From: Dendrocalamus latiflorus
Taxonomy: Eukaryota > Streptophyta > Magnoliopsida > Poales > Poaceae
Assembly: GCA_017311315.1 (NCBI GenBank)
Contig: CM029636.1
Span: forward strand, 23,429,695-23,493,694
Direction: 5' to 3'
Length of the DNA stretch: 64,000 nucleotides
Shown: positions 36,836 to 49,612 of the stretch, piece after piece
Layout: each line of letters opens with the position of its first letter
How positions within the stretch are numbered: the first letter of the stretch is position 1
Position numbers and translations under genes: made by a program
Notes under the pieces: generated by a model
Seen by the model: the letters and a program-made list of their open reading frames with translations, nothing else
What the model was told of the DNA's origin: nothing
Databases searched by the model: none

Positions 36836-38544
36836 ATCTCCCCCTTGATGAGTATATTGACAAACCCCGAAAAAGCACAAAGAAGAGTTTGAGTTTGAAG
36901 AATCCAACATGGTCCAAAGAAAGAAGTGAAGCTAATTACCATGTCGACACAAAGATCACTAGAGCAACAAATGAAAGAGCAAATTGTTCTCCAACCAAAG
37001 CTCTAAAATGATCTCAACTAGCTTTTTCTTCTCTATTCTCCCCCTTTTGGCAATAAACACATCAAGGATGCAAAAGAGAGAATATGACCATGTCAAAGGA
37101 TGAAATGGCTGAAGGTTGATTATTCTAAGCATTTAGAGCCATGAGAATTATCCATAATGACCATAATGAACTACACCAAGCCATAACTCAATAAAAGGCT
37201 ATCTAGATCATGACAAGATATGTATATCCTAGCTAGAGCACATAGATGACGATCTGAAATGTAAGTGCATTATGTGAGCAAGTCAACTCATCAATTAGCA
37301 AAGTCCAGCTAGAGATATCCAAGGATGATGCAGGCCATGTCAATAAGCTAAACGGAGCTAAGAAGCTCAAATTGAGACCAAATAGAGTGCTATATGCTCA
37401 AGAATGAAACATTGGTTAACGTGCTGGGTTCTTGTTGTAGCTTAAGCAAATTGAGCACAAATGACATATTTTCTTTTGAAATGCATGGTTGTTGCCAACC
37501 AGATTTTTGTTTTATCATGTGCTAGATCTCAAGCCTTATGCGACCACTCCAAGCGAGAAGCTTAAGAAGATAGTCTAGGTCATCCAAAACTCCCCCTAAG
37601 TTCATGCCAAGTGCAATGGCAAGCCGTCTCATAGGAGAGAATTGGTGAAATCAGTTTTTTCGCACAAAAGAGATCTTTTTGCATTTTAATATGTTGTACT
37701 AACTCATGCATCATCAAAAGACTAAAATAGCTCAATCTAAGGCTTAATAGAGATTCAACGCTCAACCTAGCCTATTTGACATGGCATGGATCATAAAGGG
37801 ATCGCTAAAGCAAGACTAGACTCAAATGTGATCCTGACAAGTTTTAATTTAAGTGAAGCAATTTTAATTTACTTATCATGGCAAACGCTAGTCTACACAT
37901 ATGAAGGCATGATAAATCTAGCGCATAAAGCACAAATCATGGCAAGGTGTAGATCATTGTAAGCATGTCATAACAGGATAATAATCAAGGCTCAATGCAG
38001 CTATATTATAATGCTAAATGCTGAAGATGCAGAAAATCCAGCTCCCCCTCAACATTAGGTGCAGCTTTTAGATCAAGTTGAGTTATGTCAATATTAAGCT
38101 CCAGAAGCTCCCAAATGAACTCCCCCTGAACCAAAGCAATAAAATCGAGAAGCTGGCAAGAAAACAGCAAACAGGCAGTCCTTAAAGCATAGATAAGATA
38201 TAGAGGCAACTATGGCTCAGACTGACCCTCATCTACCCCATGTGACTCTAGGACGATCAGCTGACCGTAAAACATACACTAGAGAGCAAACACGTACCCT
38301 GTCTATCCGAGGGTGGCCCAACCCTCGCTAGAACCTACAAGAAGTGAGTGAGCTCAATCTAGTGAGAAGAGAAACAGCTAATCCGGGAAGCACAAGATAA
38401 GAGTAAGAGTCTGAGCAGCTAGACAGGAAAACCACTCTAACCTATGCTAGAAGGACTAAACCCAAATGCACCCGTAATGCAATGCAATCAGAAGGAAGTA
38501 AGAGCATAATCAATATAGTAAAGCAGTAAAGCACAAACTCCCCC
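36836..38544 (-). other. SIRE-like 3' internal non-coding region
   Basis: About 1.7 kb between the pol stop and the 3' LTR with no open frame above 75 codons. In SIRE relatives this space may hold an envelope-like gene. Here none is visible. It ends in a polypurine tract beside the LTR. A related block lies at 47030-47310. Confidence 0.7.
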
Positions 38545-41500
38545 TCACAACAGCCCATAAGGACAAACTACCCCAAGATCTCCCCGCAGAGCTGAAAACC
38601 TCGAACTATCCAATGGCTTGGTGAAGATATCAGCCAACTGGTGGCCACTCTCCACAAACTGGAGCACTATGTCACCCTTCTCTACATGGTCTCTAAGGAA
38701 GTGATAGCGAATATCAATATGCTTGGTCCGGGAGTGCTGTACTGGGTTTTTAGCAATGTTAATAGCAGAAGTGTTATCACAAAAGAGTGGAACACTGTCA
38801 ATAGTCAACCCAAAGTCCCGCAGGGTCGAGACCATCCAAAGCACCTGGCTGCAGCAACTGGCGGCAGCTACGTACTCGGCCTCTGCAGTGGACTGTGCAA
38901 CACCGGACTGCTTCCTAGAGGACCAGGAAATGAGAGAAGTGCCAATGAATTGGCAAGTGCCAGATGTGCTCTTCCTATCTATCCTACAGCCGGCAAAGTC
39001 TGCATCCGAGAAGGCTCTCAAGGAAAGACAGGACGAGGAAGAGTACCAGATACCATAGTCAATGGTAGCTCGAAGGTACCGAAGAATGCGCTTCACCGCC
39101 TGGCGGTGAGAAACGCGAGGAGAAGCCTGAAACCGAGCACAAAGACACACAGCAAAGTGTATGTCCGGTCCTGAGGCAGTGAGATACAAGAGAGAGCCGA
39201 TCATACTCCTATACTCCTTCTGATCAACTGGCTCGCCATCCTCATCTGGGTCGAGTGAAGCTGAGGTAGCCATTGGAGTGGACACTGGCTTACCATCACT
39301 CATATCGAAGCGCTTCAGGAGGTCTCGAGTGTACTTGCCTTGATGCAAGAAGGTACCCTCCTGAGTCTGCTTAATTTGGAAGCCAAGGAAGAAGCTCAAC
39401 TCGCCCATCATGCTCATCTCAAACTCCGAGCTCATGACATCGGAAAACTGGGAAACGAGAGCATGCGAGGAGCCGCCAAAGATGATGTCATCGACATAGA
39501 TCTGGACGAGCAGAAGGTCATTGCCAAGTCGGTGAATGAACAAGGTCTTGTCTACTCTACCCATCTCGAAACCATGACTCAACAAGTAGGACTTAAGCCT
39601 CTCATACCAAGCTCTCGGGGCCTGCTTAAGTCCATACAACGCTTTGGAAAGCTTGAAGACATGGTTAGGGTATTTGGGGTTTTCAAAACTAGGAGGCTGT
39701 CTGACATAGACTTCTTCCTCAATGAACCCATTAAGGAAGGCACTCTTGACGTCCATCTGGTACAGCTTGAAACCCTTAGAAGCTGCAAAGGCAAGCAGAA
39801 TTCTAATGGCCTCAAGTCGAGCTACAGGGGCAAAGGTCTCCTCGAAATCCAGACCCTCAACCTGGGAGAACCCCTGAGCTACCAGTCTAGCCTTGTTTCG
39901 AATAACCACTCCATCCTCGCTCTGCTTGTTCTTGAACACCCACTTAGTTCCAATAATATTGTGACCTCGCGGGGGCTCAACAAGCGACCAGACCTTGTTT
40001 CTCTCGAAGTTTTCTAGCTCCTCATACATGGCATTGACCCAAGACTCATCAGAAAGAGCATGAGAAACATCCTTGGGCTCAAAGGAGGCAATGAAAGCAG
40101 AATGGAGACAGAATTGAGATAAGCCAGATTTTGAGCGGGTAACACGCTCGAACAGGTCTCCAATCATCTGCTCAGAAGGATGCCTTTTCTGGATATGTCG
40201 AGGAGGTCCAGGATGAGATGAAGAAGTGGCCTCTACCTCGTGAGCTGACGAGGTAGGAACAGAGCCACTAGCTCCAGAGGAAGCAGAAGGCATGGGCTGG
40301 TCACCTGGAGGTGCAGTGGAAGACGGCACCTCAAGGGGTGGATAAGGGACTGGATCGGGTAGATAACCCTCATCTCCATCGTCCTCGTCATCCACAAAGA
40401 TGGTCTCAGACTGCTCTAAAGAACCTGAGATATCTGGCCTAGTCCCCGGACTGGCCTCGTCAAAGGTCACCTCACAGGTCTCAACCAATTTGCTAGACTC
40501 GCAGTTCCAGACCCTATAAGCCCGCGAAGAAGGCGAGTAACCTAGAAAGATCCCATCACAAGAACGTGACTCGAACTTGTCTAGGTTCCCGGACTTCAAA
40601 ATAAAGCACTTGCAACCAAACACGCGAAAATGAGTGACACTGGGCTTTCGCCCATATCTCAGCTCATAAGAAGTACGGTGCAAGTGTGCCCTCAGAAAAA
40701 CTCGATTTGAGACATGGCACGCGGTGGCTATAGCCTCAGCCCAAAACTTCCGCGGTGTAGAGTACTCATCAAGCATCGTCCTGGCCATCTCGACCAAGGT
40801 ACGGTTCTTTCTTTCCACAACACCATTTTGCTGTGGGACGTGCGGAGAGGAGAACTGATGCTCTACACCTGTCTCACCACAGAAACTCTCGAAGTAGGAA
40901 TTCTTGAACTCCGTGCCATTGTCACTGCGGATCGCTCGTAAGGCACCCGGGAGCTCAACAGAAAGCCTACTGAAAAGACCTCGGAAATGTGAAAACGTCT
41001 CATCCTTCGAGGCTAAGAAAAACACCCAAGAAAACCTCGAATAGTCATCGACCACGACAAGGACGTACCACTTCCCTCCTGCTGACTGCACTCGAGCTGG
41101 CCCAACAGTGTCCATGTGGAGCAGCTGTCCCGGTGCATCGGTCATCGTAACTGTGACCGGAGGATGAGAAGCGGCAACCATCTTGCCGTGCCGGCATGGA
41201 GCACAAACAAGATCTTTGACCATCTTGAATTTAGGCAGACCACGAATGAGATCGTGGCCGCTAACTCGGGTCAAATGGTCAAATCCAATATGACCAAGTC
41301 TCCTATGCCAGAAAGTCAGATCGCGGGACTCAGAAGCAACTAAACACCTGAGAGGATCACCAGAGGACTCAGAAAAATCAGCACGAAAGATCCTCCCAAA
41401 ACGAGAAATCCCACAAACCAGACTACCCGAAGAATCAAGAATTTTGCAATTATTTTTCTTGAAACTCACCTCATAACCGTCATCGGTAAGCTGAGAAACC

Positions 41501-41760
41501 AAAAGCAAATTATACCGCAGCTTACTAACCAAGGCAACATCCCTCAAAAGAAATGAATCATTAACACGTACTGTACCTTTGGCGATGACATGCCCAGATG
41601 AAGCATCTCCGAAGGTGATCGTCTCATCACCTGGAGCACGGGCTAGGGAAGAGAACCAACGAGAGTCTCCGGTCATGTGCCGTGAGCACCCGGAGTCTAC
41701 GAGCCAAACCTCTCCCTTCCCTGCCCGGCGAGCCTGAGTCAAACAGAGAGTAAACTCTCA
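38545..41760 (-). CDS. SIRE-like Copia pol polyprotein (protease, integrase, RT, RNase H)
   Basis: An unbroken frame of more than 1065 codons on the minus strand. In order: protease [14 protein letters not shown] (about residues 13-26); pre-integrase [16 protein letters not shown]; integrase core with [28 protein letters not shown] and [16 protein letters not shown] with [50 protein letters not shown] and the catalytic [10 protein letters not shown]; RNase H with [32 protein letters not shown] and [17 protein letters not shown], ending [19 protein letters not shown]. All catalytic motifs look intact. There is no in-frame ATG at the 5' end: the frame overlaps the gag frame by four bases and lies in -1 relative to it, so expression needs a frameshift, or one base was lost. 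Long plus-strand frames here are shadows. Confidence 0.92.
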
Positions 41761-44681
41761 GTACTGGGGTAAATCAAGAGTGATTTTGGCACCCAATACT
41801 GAACAACACGTCGAGCAGATGAAGTAGTCAAGCACGACTGACCTCTATCTACCCTACGCTCTCTGCCACTCACCAAGCCAGAAGGTCTACGTGTAGACCC
41901 GAAGCTGTTGCTGGGTCCGACTGCTACGGGAAAGCGAGTCGGCACACCGGCAACATGCTGATCGCGCCGCGGGTAGCTATCTCGATGGGGGAAACGAGAT
42001 CTACCCTCAGGACGGCGGAAGTCACGACCAGGAGCAGCATGAGGACAAAAACCGGAAGACTCAGAAAAACCAAGTCCTCGATGCTGCCCAAACCCATCAA
42101 GAAAAGCAGTCCTAGATCTCGTGCTGGTCTCAGGTGCACCCAAGGTCTGGGGCTGACCCTGAATACGCCTAAGTGCCTCAGCACGGTCTCTACGCGCAAT
42201 CCTGGCGCGCCTGAAGCATCTCTCGACCGAGTGCCCATCCTTCTGACAGAAGGTGCAGTGGTACTTCACCTTCTGAGAGGTGGAAGTAGCACCAAGAGGC
42301 TTCGCCTTCTGAGAGGCCGAAGCAGCAGGTGAAATCACCTTGCTGTCAGAAATCCCCTGAACAAAGCCCGCTGATTTGAATTTGACCTCATCAGATCTGG
42401 GCTCGACCTCGATCGCACCTCCCACTATGGGTCTGAGAATAGCAGGAGGATGCTTCCTCATATCCTCATAGAAATCATATCCTAGACCTTGATTGAACTT
42501 ACAAATCTTGGATTGGTCTAGAATAAGATTAAGCTTCTTCTTGCCTCCTACAAATCTCTCGAGAGTGTTCATAAGATACTGACACTCCCGAAAGAGAGAG
42601 GTGCAAGAAGAGCAGGGAGAAGAGGGAACAGCAGGAGGTAAGGGAGCAGAAGAAGAACCAACAGTAGAGGAAAGAATGGCTTGTGCACGCACAGCCGACT
42701 CTGAGGGGACAGTCCTACTACTAGCAGGTTGGTTCGCGTCTCTAGGCGTCTCACCCTTACCCTGGGGCTTCTCCCCCACACCATCAATCACATCACAACC
42801 AGGTTGTGGCTTCTCTAGTAAGTCCTTAGTTAGCTTCACACATTTGTCATTCAATGCAACGAGTTCAAGTTTTAGTTTATCACAATTAATGCATGGTGAG
42901 CTAACAGGATCCTTAGTCGCATACTGAGCCATTTTCTTGTTGTTGTCAATCATTTCTTGAAACTGTTTTGAGACAGATTCAAGTTCAGCAGTTAACTTGG
43001 GATAGTTCAAACATGAATCAATAGGCTCAAGTAAAGAAGCTTGTAGTTCAGCAATTTTATGATCTGCCCGTTTTAAGTTCATCTTCAAATTATTGCAATT
43101 TTCATAGGAATTGGGCAGATCAAGAAGCATGGCATAAGGTCCTCTAGCAGCAATGTCCTTAACCTCACATGAGGTGGGAGAAGTAGTCTCATCAGTAGTA
43201 AGCAGGGTAACAGCCATCCTACTCAATTCTAACTCAGCAAGCAGACTAACATTCTCCACCTTAACAATATCAAGCTCGGAGGACACACTATCATGCGAGG
43301 TCCTTAGTTTCTCCAAATCACCCAGCAAAGCACAGCATGTATCACAATCGTCACGGGAGGGAGCAGATGTAAGAGCAATAATCTCTAGTGACAATCTATC
43401 TACTTCCTTCTCTAACTCGGTACACCTAGCCCTAGCTCTAGCATGAAAACCACCTAGCTTAAGAAAAGCTTGATTGAGCTGGTCGTAGGTGGGGCATACC
43501 TCGTCCGAGTCGGAGTACAGCTCGCTGTCGCTGAGTTCGCCCTCGAGGGCCATGAAGCACATGCTGGAGAAGTCGTCGCCGCCATCCTTGGGCTCTTGAT
43601 CACCCGTCCCGTCGTCGTCGCTCCATCCCTCTACCTCGCTGAGGTCGAGGTCGTCGAAAGCGGTGAGGACACGGTGGAAGAGTTTCTTGGCCTTTCCGAA
43701 GTTGCGGAACTTCTTCTTTCCCGGCGTCTGAGCTGGAGGCTTCTTGTTGCGGTTCTTGTCGGTGTAGTCGATCTTGCCCGAACCGCCGTAGTCGTTCTTG
43801 CCCTTCTCCAGCTTGGGGCAATTTGCCCGAATGTGGTTGGGGCCACCACACTCGAAGCAAATGACAGGTCCTCCTCTCTTTCTGTCCCTCCTCCTCTTGT
43901 AAGCATGGGAAAACTTCTGAGCTAGGAGGGCCAGTTGCTCATCCTCGAGTTGCTCTAACTGATCATCAGTTACGTCACATAGAGCAGCAAGGGAGAAACC
44001 GCAAAGCGAACCCGAAGAAGGACCAGAAGAAGAAACAGGATCGGTGACCAAGGCCATCGACTGTGACTTCGACCTACGAGAGACAACGTCAATCTCGTGA
44101 GTCTTGAGGCGTGAGTACAACGCGTCAAGAGTCAAGGTCGAGAGGTCTGTCGTGTCTTTGATGGTGGTCACTTTCATCTCCCAAACACGCAGATCAAGTG
44201 CAGTGAGCATTTGACGAGCATTATCCGAGTCGGAGTATGTGAGACCGACGGCTCGGAGATTGCTCAGGATCTTGTGAAATCGCGCAAAACACTCATCTAA
44301 CGACTCACCAGCAAGCATCTCGAACTTGTTGTACTAACGCTTGAACTGGTCCTGTCGCACCGTCTTAATCTGGGTGGTGCCCTCATGGTATGCATCGAGG
44401 GTCTCCCAGATATCGAAGGCGGACGAGAGATGAGAGATGCGGTCGAACTCACTGCGACTCAGGCCCTGGATAATGATGTTCCTCGCCTTAGCATTTGCCT
44501 CAACATCAGCCATGTTCCCGGCATTGATGTTCTCATCAGCAGGAACAGCAAACCGGACCTTGACCTTGCGCCAGATGGCGTACCCCTGGGCCTGGATGTA
44601 TGTCTCCATTCGGCTCTTCCAGAAGGGGTAATCGATGCCATCGAAAACAGGCGGCTTGGTCGAGTACTTGTCCGTCGCCAT
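41739..44681 (-). CDS. SIRE-like Copia gag with two CCHC knuckles, one in-frame TAG
   Basis: Starts [15 protein letters not shown] at 44681. The N-terminal UBN2 capsid-like region ([30 protein letters not shown]) runs into a single TAG at 44334-44336 between QDQFKR and [14 protein letters not shown]. The same frame then stays open for 859 codons. It includes knuckle 1 [14 protein letters not shown], an acidic region, a long heptad-like stretch ([30 protein letters not shown] and following) that probably forms a coiled coil, a second knuckle [14 protein letters not shown] and a final WVPK motif. Total about 980 codons. The stop is either a mutation or a leaky codon; I cannot decide. The frame ends just inside the start of the pol frame. 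Confidence 0.85.
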
Positions 44682-44713
44682 GGCTCTTGAGACCGGTTAA
44701 GATCTATGAATTA

Positions 44714-44736
44714 GAGCTAACCGGCTCTGATACCAA
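44714..44736 (-). promoter_or_regulatory. SIRE-like primer-binding site (initiator tRNA-Met)
   Basis: Minus strand TTGGTATCAGAGCCGGTTAG immediately follows the 5' LTR end (..GGTCCTACA). It is a longer tRNA-Met match than in the other two elements. Confidence 0.9.
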
Positions 44737-44737
44737 T

Positions 44738-46754
44738 TGTAGGACCGAAATGGCGACAGAGGGGGGTGAATGTCGCTCGATTTAAAATCGCCCCCGAGAA
44801 TTCGAACACTGATTTTTCAGAAAGATGCAAAACACAGCACCTCACAGAAAATTAAAATTAATTTCTCTGAAATTTGGAATGCATGCGACACCGAAAAATT
44901 CAGCATAAATCAGAGTAGCCAGTAAAAATTTCAGCTGAAAATAATGCATTTTGATCTGCATGCAAAATGGTCAAAGACAGCACTAAAATAAAAAGAAAGA
45001 CAACTAAAGCATCTTTCAAGCATTCGGTACTGTAGCTACAGTAATTTCAGAGAATGGATGCGCTGCTGGAGATTGGCCGAACTGAAGAAAGCTGATTTTC
45101 AGAAAAATTGCCAAAAATAAGAGAAGGGAAGAAATGCTTCAAAAGCCCTTTAAGGCAAAACTTCAAGGGACTAAACTAAGCACATCTGAGGAGACAAACT
45201 ACAAAGAATCCAACTGAAACCTTAGAAATTCAGATTAAGACCAAGAAACCTGAAAATTACAGAGAGCTTCAACAAATCTCGAAATACTCCTTCATCTTTG
45301 ATTCTTTGGCAATGAAAATTTGCAAATAGCTAGTTAATAGCTCCTGGAATCTGTATGCCAAATATCAAGCCCACTTAAGAAGGAAATCCCAATTTGCAAT
45401 AAACCCTAGAAACATGAAAACCTGAATGACAACAGAGGCCATACCAAAATTCAAGTTTCTCACATATCTTTGATTCTCAGGTTATGAAGCTTTAAGAGAA
45501 TATTTGCAATAGCCCTATGGTCTCTCTGGATCCAATTTCAAGCCATCTTGCAAAGAAAATCGAAATCTATCTCAATACCCTAGAAATGACTGAAACTTCA
45601 GAGAAGAGAGCACAAACTCAAATTACTCCATGATCATAAGTCCATTGCTCATGAGGTTTTGCAGGTATGTTAGCAATATCAAATGGACCTTTCAGATCAA
45701 AAATCAAGCCAACTTCTCAAGGGAATCAAGAACAGTACCAAACCCTAGAATGGTAAAAACATGAACAGAGGTCCTCAAAATGCAAAACTGGAATTAAAGC
45801 TTTGTCTCTGGGATTCAAGCTGACTAAATGGTCTAAGATCACTAACCCATCACAGACCAACCCATTTTGGCCAATCCCAGCAAGCAAGAACTCAAAACTC
45901 ACAAAATCAAGAAATCAAGAAATGAAGAACAGGAGCTACGAACAGAGAAGAAGGCAAACTTCAGATTCTCATTTCTTGAATCAAGAAGAAATACTGGGAG
46001 TCACGATACGCATGTACATTAGCACCAGGAATGATTACATGACTCTCAAATCCTCTCCAACCTCTCAAACCTCAACCATGAATGCTTGGAGAAGGAGACA
46101 ACACTCTGTTCTATCACCACTCAAGAACACATCGTAGGGGACAACAGAGGGAGCACACTCTGCCTCTCCAACCACTAAAGACTAAAGGAAAACCACCTCC
46201 TAAAGCCTCTTTTGACTAGAGCTAACCCTAATTCCCTCCAAAATGCTCAAGTGGGCATGCAGCCCCTCAATCCTATTTATAGCCTCATGGCTAACGGGTC
46301 TCCGCCCCGTTACGCCTGCTAAATCCAACGGAGCCCGCTCCCGCTTGTGCAGCCTTGCGAAATTCCCGTTTCGCCCCTCCTGCACCTTCCGGGAAGCTTC
46401 CGCGCTCCTTGCCTCGCACGCCTCGCAACCACCTCGAGTCCACGTCGTCTTCGACACATCCCGACCGTTCTGACCTCAGCGCCACCTGTGCCTAGTCCGG
46501 TCCACCGTGTCTCGCCACAACTCCGCCTCGATGTTCTGCAGCCACACGGACAAGAAACACATCAAATAACACCGCTCGATACATGAAAGCGTAAATAGCA
46601 TAAGCACATCATACTTACTCATGCCGAAGTCCAAACCTGTCGAATCATCTGAATATGCAACCTAATCCCATACGACCAGGAATGACCAAACCTGACCGAG
46701 TCCGTCGCACCACGCAACGACATGGTCCAAACCACTCAAACCAAACTCGACTAA
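44738..46754 (-). repeat. SIRE-like 5' LTR lacking its outer 58 bp
   Basis: Nearly identical to 34759-36777 of the 3' LTR, but homology stops at GACTAA (46754). The last 58 bp present in the 3' LTR, including the TG terminus, are absent. The TATA box TATAAATAGG at 46272-46281 (minus) is intact. Confidence 0.92.
46272..46281 (-). promoter_or_regulatory. TATA box in the SIRE-like 5' LTR
   Basis: TATAAATAGG on the minus strand. Conserved at 36295-36304 in the 3' LTR and at 62221-62230 (plus) in the solo LTR. This is the likely promoter core of the element. Confidence 0.65.
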
Positions 46755-48631
46755 GTGTGTGCATACAAGAATATGTAATAAAAACATATAGACATATTCA
46801 ACTTAGATATTTTGTGGAGTTCAACCTATATTTTGAATACGAGGAATACAACAAGATACAAGAATATAACATCGAACAGATACGTTCGTGCTTTTCACCT
46901 TTTCATCCAAATGAGATTAAACAATATCATACTTAATAAACGAGTTAGTCTCACATTTAGATTTGTCATTAATCACCAAAACCAATCTAATTGGAGCTTG
47001 AACTTACAATCCCCCTTTTTGGTGATTGATGACAAATGCAATATTAATGACAACATTTGAACAGAAACCAACATATGATAGGAATTTAAGCTATTGAACT
47101 ATATCCATGCATGGCTCTAAGTAGTTTGAGTATTATGTATATAAGAATGATATGCTTGTGCACACAATATATATAGGAGGCTATGTGTATGAATGAGATG
47201 GTCCTCCTTAAGACATGCACGATATAAGGTTAAATCATAAGACAACATATCAATCATTCAAATGTGGTAATAATCACCAAAAATTCTCCCCCTTTTGGCA
47301 TTAATCACCAAAAATGCAAAAGAAAGTTAAGCCAAAATGAAGTCTTTTCAAAATAAAGAGTTGGCAATGAATTTATCTTAATTTGGTCATAAGGAGTGTG
47401 AAATAGATACGTACAATGAATTGGTGATTTGGCTTCAAGAAATTTTCAATAAAAGTCAAGAATTTACAAACTCCCTTTTTTGGCCTAAAAGAGCAAAACA
47501 ACTTGAAATGAGGCCATATTTGAGTTATGCAAGGAAATAATATTTGAAACATATTCAAATAAGCTCACTCTTGAAATATCCTCAAGAAATAGTTTTAAAT
47601 TTTCAAAAGAGCTCAAAAAGACAAAGCCAAAGCTCTTTAATGCATTTGGAAAAGCAGAGAAACAAGCTCCAAAAATGTAAGATAAATCATGGATCAAGTC
47701 CTTACAAATACATACAAGTTTTATTTTGGTAGACTCTCCCAAATGTCAACCATTTTGAAGATATGAAAATCATAAAATTTCAAAAAATTGAAAGTTTCAA
47801 GTTTTCACATTATTGACATTCCATTTGAGCTTCGAGATATGGCTGAAAAGATAATCAAATGATCTTTAGAAAATCTGAGACAATTTGGAACAAAAGATCA
47901 ACTATAGAGGATGAAATTTCATAATTATACCTTCCTCAAATTATGAATCCAATTGAAGATACAAAAATAACAAATCAGTTTGAAACCATGAAAAACTCTA
48001 AATTTTTAGCATTTGAGCAAAACGATAGAAGTCAAAACTTTTTCAAATCAAGTTGTAAAGCTTTAAAAATTTTCAAAAATAAATGTTGAACTCCTAAAAA
48101 CTTTGTCAACAAGAATTTTTGAGAAAAACAGTCTCCATTCAAAAGTTTGCAATCTTTTTTCACAAAAAGAGGAGAAATGCAAAAACCTTTCAAATGAGGT
48201 GCAATATTTACAAATTTTCTATATTTTGACTTCAGACTAATTAAAGAATTTTTCAAAAAGAATTCTTGAGAAAGAAATTTTCTTTCAAAAGATATGACAA
48301 AATGCACTTTGTATGCATGAGGGTGGATTGATTTTTCATCAACCTCTCGAAATCTAATCCAATTTGAAATTTGTGGATTTTCTTATTCTCTTAGCTTTGT
48401 ATAAGTTAGAAATACTATTTCAAGCTAAGGTATGCAAGGAAATCTGGCTCAAATAGCAAAACTCACTATATGCAAGAATTTGTCATTTGGGTCGAGACTA
48501 GTTTTTTTGATGAACTTCAAATGAATATAATTTTTCAAAGGTTGGTCTTTTGTAAAAAATTTGAATTAGTGAAATGTTTGAAATGACCATCCCTATGAGT
48601 CTGGTATTGACAATTTTTTCAAAAACTTAAT

Positions 48632-48689
48632 AGATTTTGATTTATGGAATATGTCATTTTAGATTTTGATTTATGGAATATGTCATTTT
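48632..48689. repeat. 29-bp perfect tandem duplication
   Basis: Two identical adjacent units starting AGATTTTGATTTATGG. A recent slippage product inside element debris. Confidence 0.85.
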
Positions 48690-49309
48690 ATTCAAAAAGA
48701 AGATCACATAAAATCCATTTGAGGTAAAATTTTCTATTTTATCTCTAAAATAGAAATTTTTACTCCAAAAGTATTGTAAAACATTTGAAATACATATTTA
48801 AGTACTTTTATTTAGTTTTTTTATAAATTTGGGTATTTTAAATAAGATTTTTGATTTTTGACCAAAAAGCCTCTTTGAAAAGGCTAAACTTGTGTATCAT
48901 AAGAAGTTTCACTCCATGAATATAAAATGAATTAAATGCGAATGAAACACATGCATTCACAAGATGCATTAATCATTTTGAGAATAACTTTTCCAATATT
49001 AATACTTTACCCCCTTTTTTTTAAGTAAGCCCAAGATATTTAATAAGTATTTCACAAGAAAAACTCCCCCCTGCACAAAGATTTCTCTTAGCATTTCTTT
49101 CATCTCCTTTGACACACAAAGAATTCTTTTCAATATTGGCATCTTTTCTTTTGCCATCTCTCTCCATTTGAGTTTTCACTCCCTCTTTGTTATCTAGCAC
49201 CAAAAATCAAAGATTTCTTCTTTTCTCCATAATAGGTGCTTTCAACCATTTTGTGGTCATTTTGTCTTTTCAATGAAGAGCACACACCATGTTGACATTC
49301 ATACCATTT

Positions 49310-49612
49310 ATGATGACAATAGATACCACTTGTGAAAATAATTGATACCAATTATATTTGATTCCATTTGTAGAAACTTGATACCACTTGTAGGAGTTAC
49401 CACTTATTTTTCACTTGTAAAAGGTACCACTTGAATAAAAAAGATGATATCACTTGAGGAGATACCACATAGGAGAGAGCTTGGTTTAAGGAAAGAATTT
49501 GCGCAGCAAGAAGGAAAGTTAGATATCACTTGAAAGAAAAAGATGATATCACTTGTAGAGATAGGATGAATCTTTTATCGAGGTCAAGATGATAAAAGGC
49601 TACCACTTTAGA
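49310..49612. repeat. GATACCACTTGTAGA degenerate array
   Basis: At least nine variants of GATACCACTTGT or GATATCACTTG(T/A)A(G/A)A spaced 10-45 bp apart, most followed by AGAAA or GGAGA. Non-coding. Confidence 0.7.

Larger units (their letters stand above)
34759..46754 (-). mobile_element. SIRE-like Copia LTR retrotransposon, recent
   Basis: Minus-strand element. 5' LTR 46754-44738 (outer ~58 bp missing), primer-binding site 44736-44714, gag with two zinc knuckles (44681-41739), pol (41760-38545), a ~1.7-kb non-coding 3' region with CTCCCCCTTTTGGCAATAA, a polypurine tract (CCCCCTT on plus, near 36840) and 3' LTR 36835-34759 (2077 bp). By eye the LTRs differ at only about half a dozen places in ~2.0 kb, so insertion is recent. 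A stop in gag and a gag/pol frame break make autonomy doubtful. Confidence 0.93.

Noticed and set aside
39340..40017. 225-codon plus-strand open frame, and several others inside 38.5-44.3 kb
   Set aside because: They lie antisense to the SIRE-like pol and gag frames, have no motifs and are shadows.
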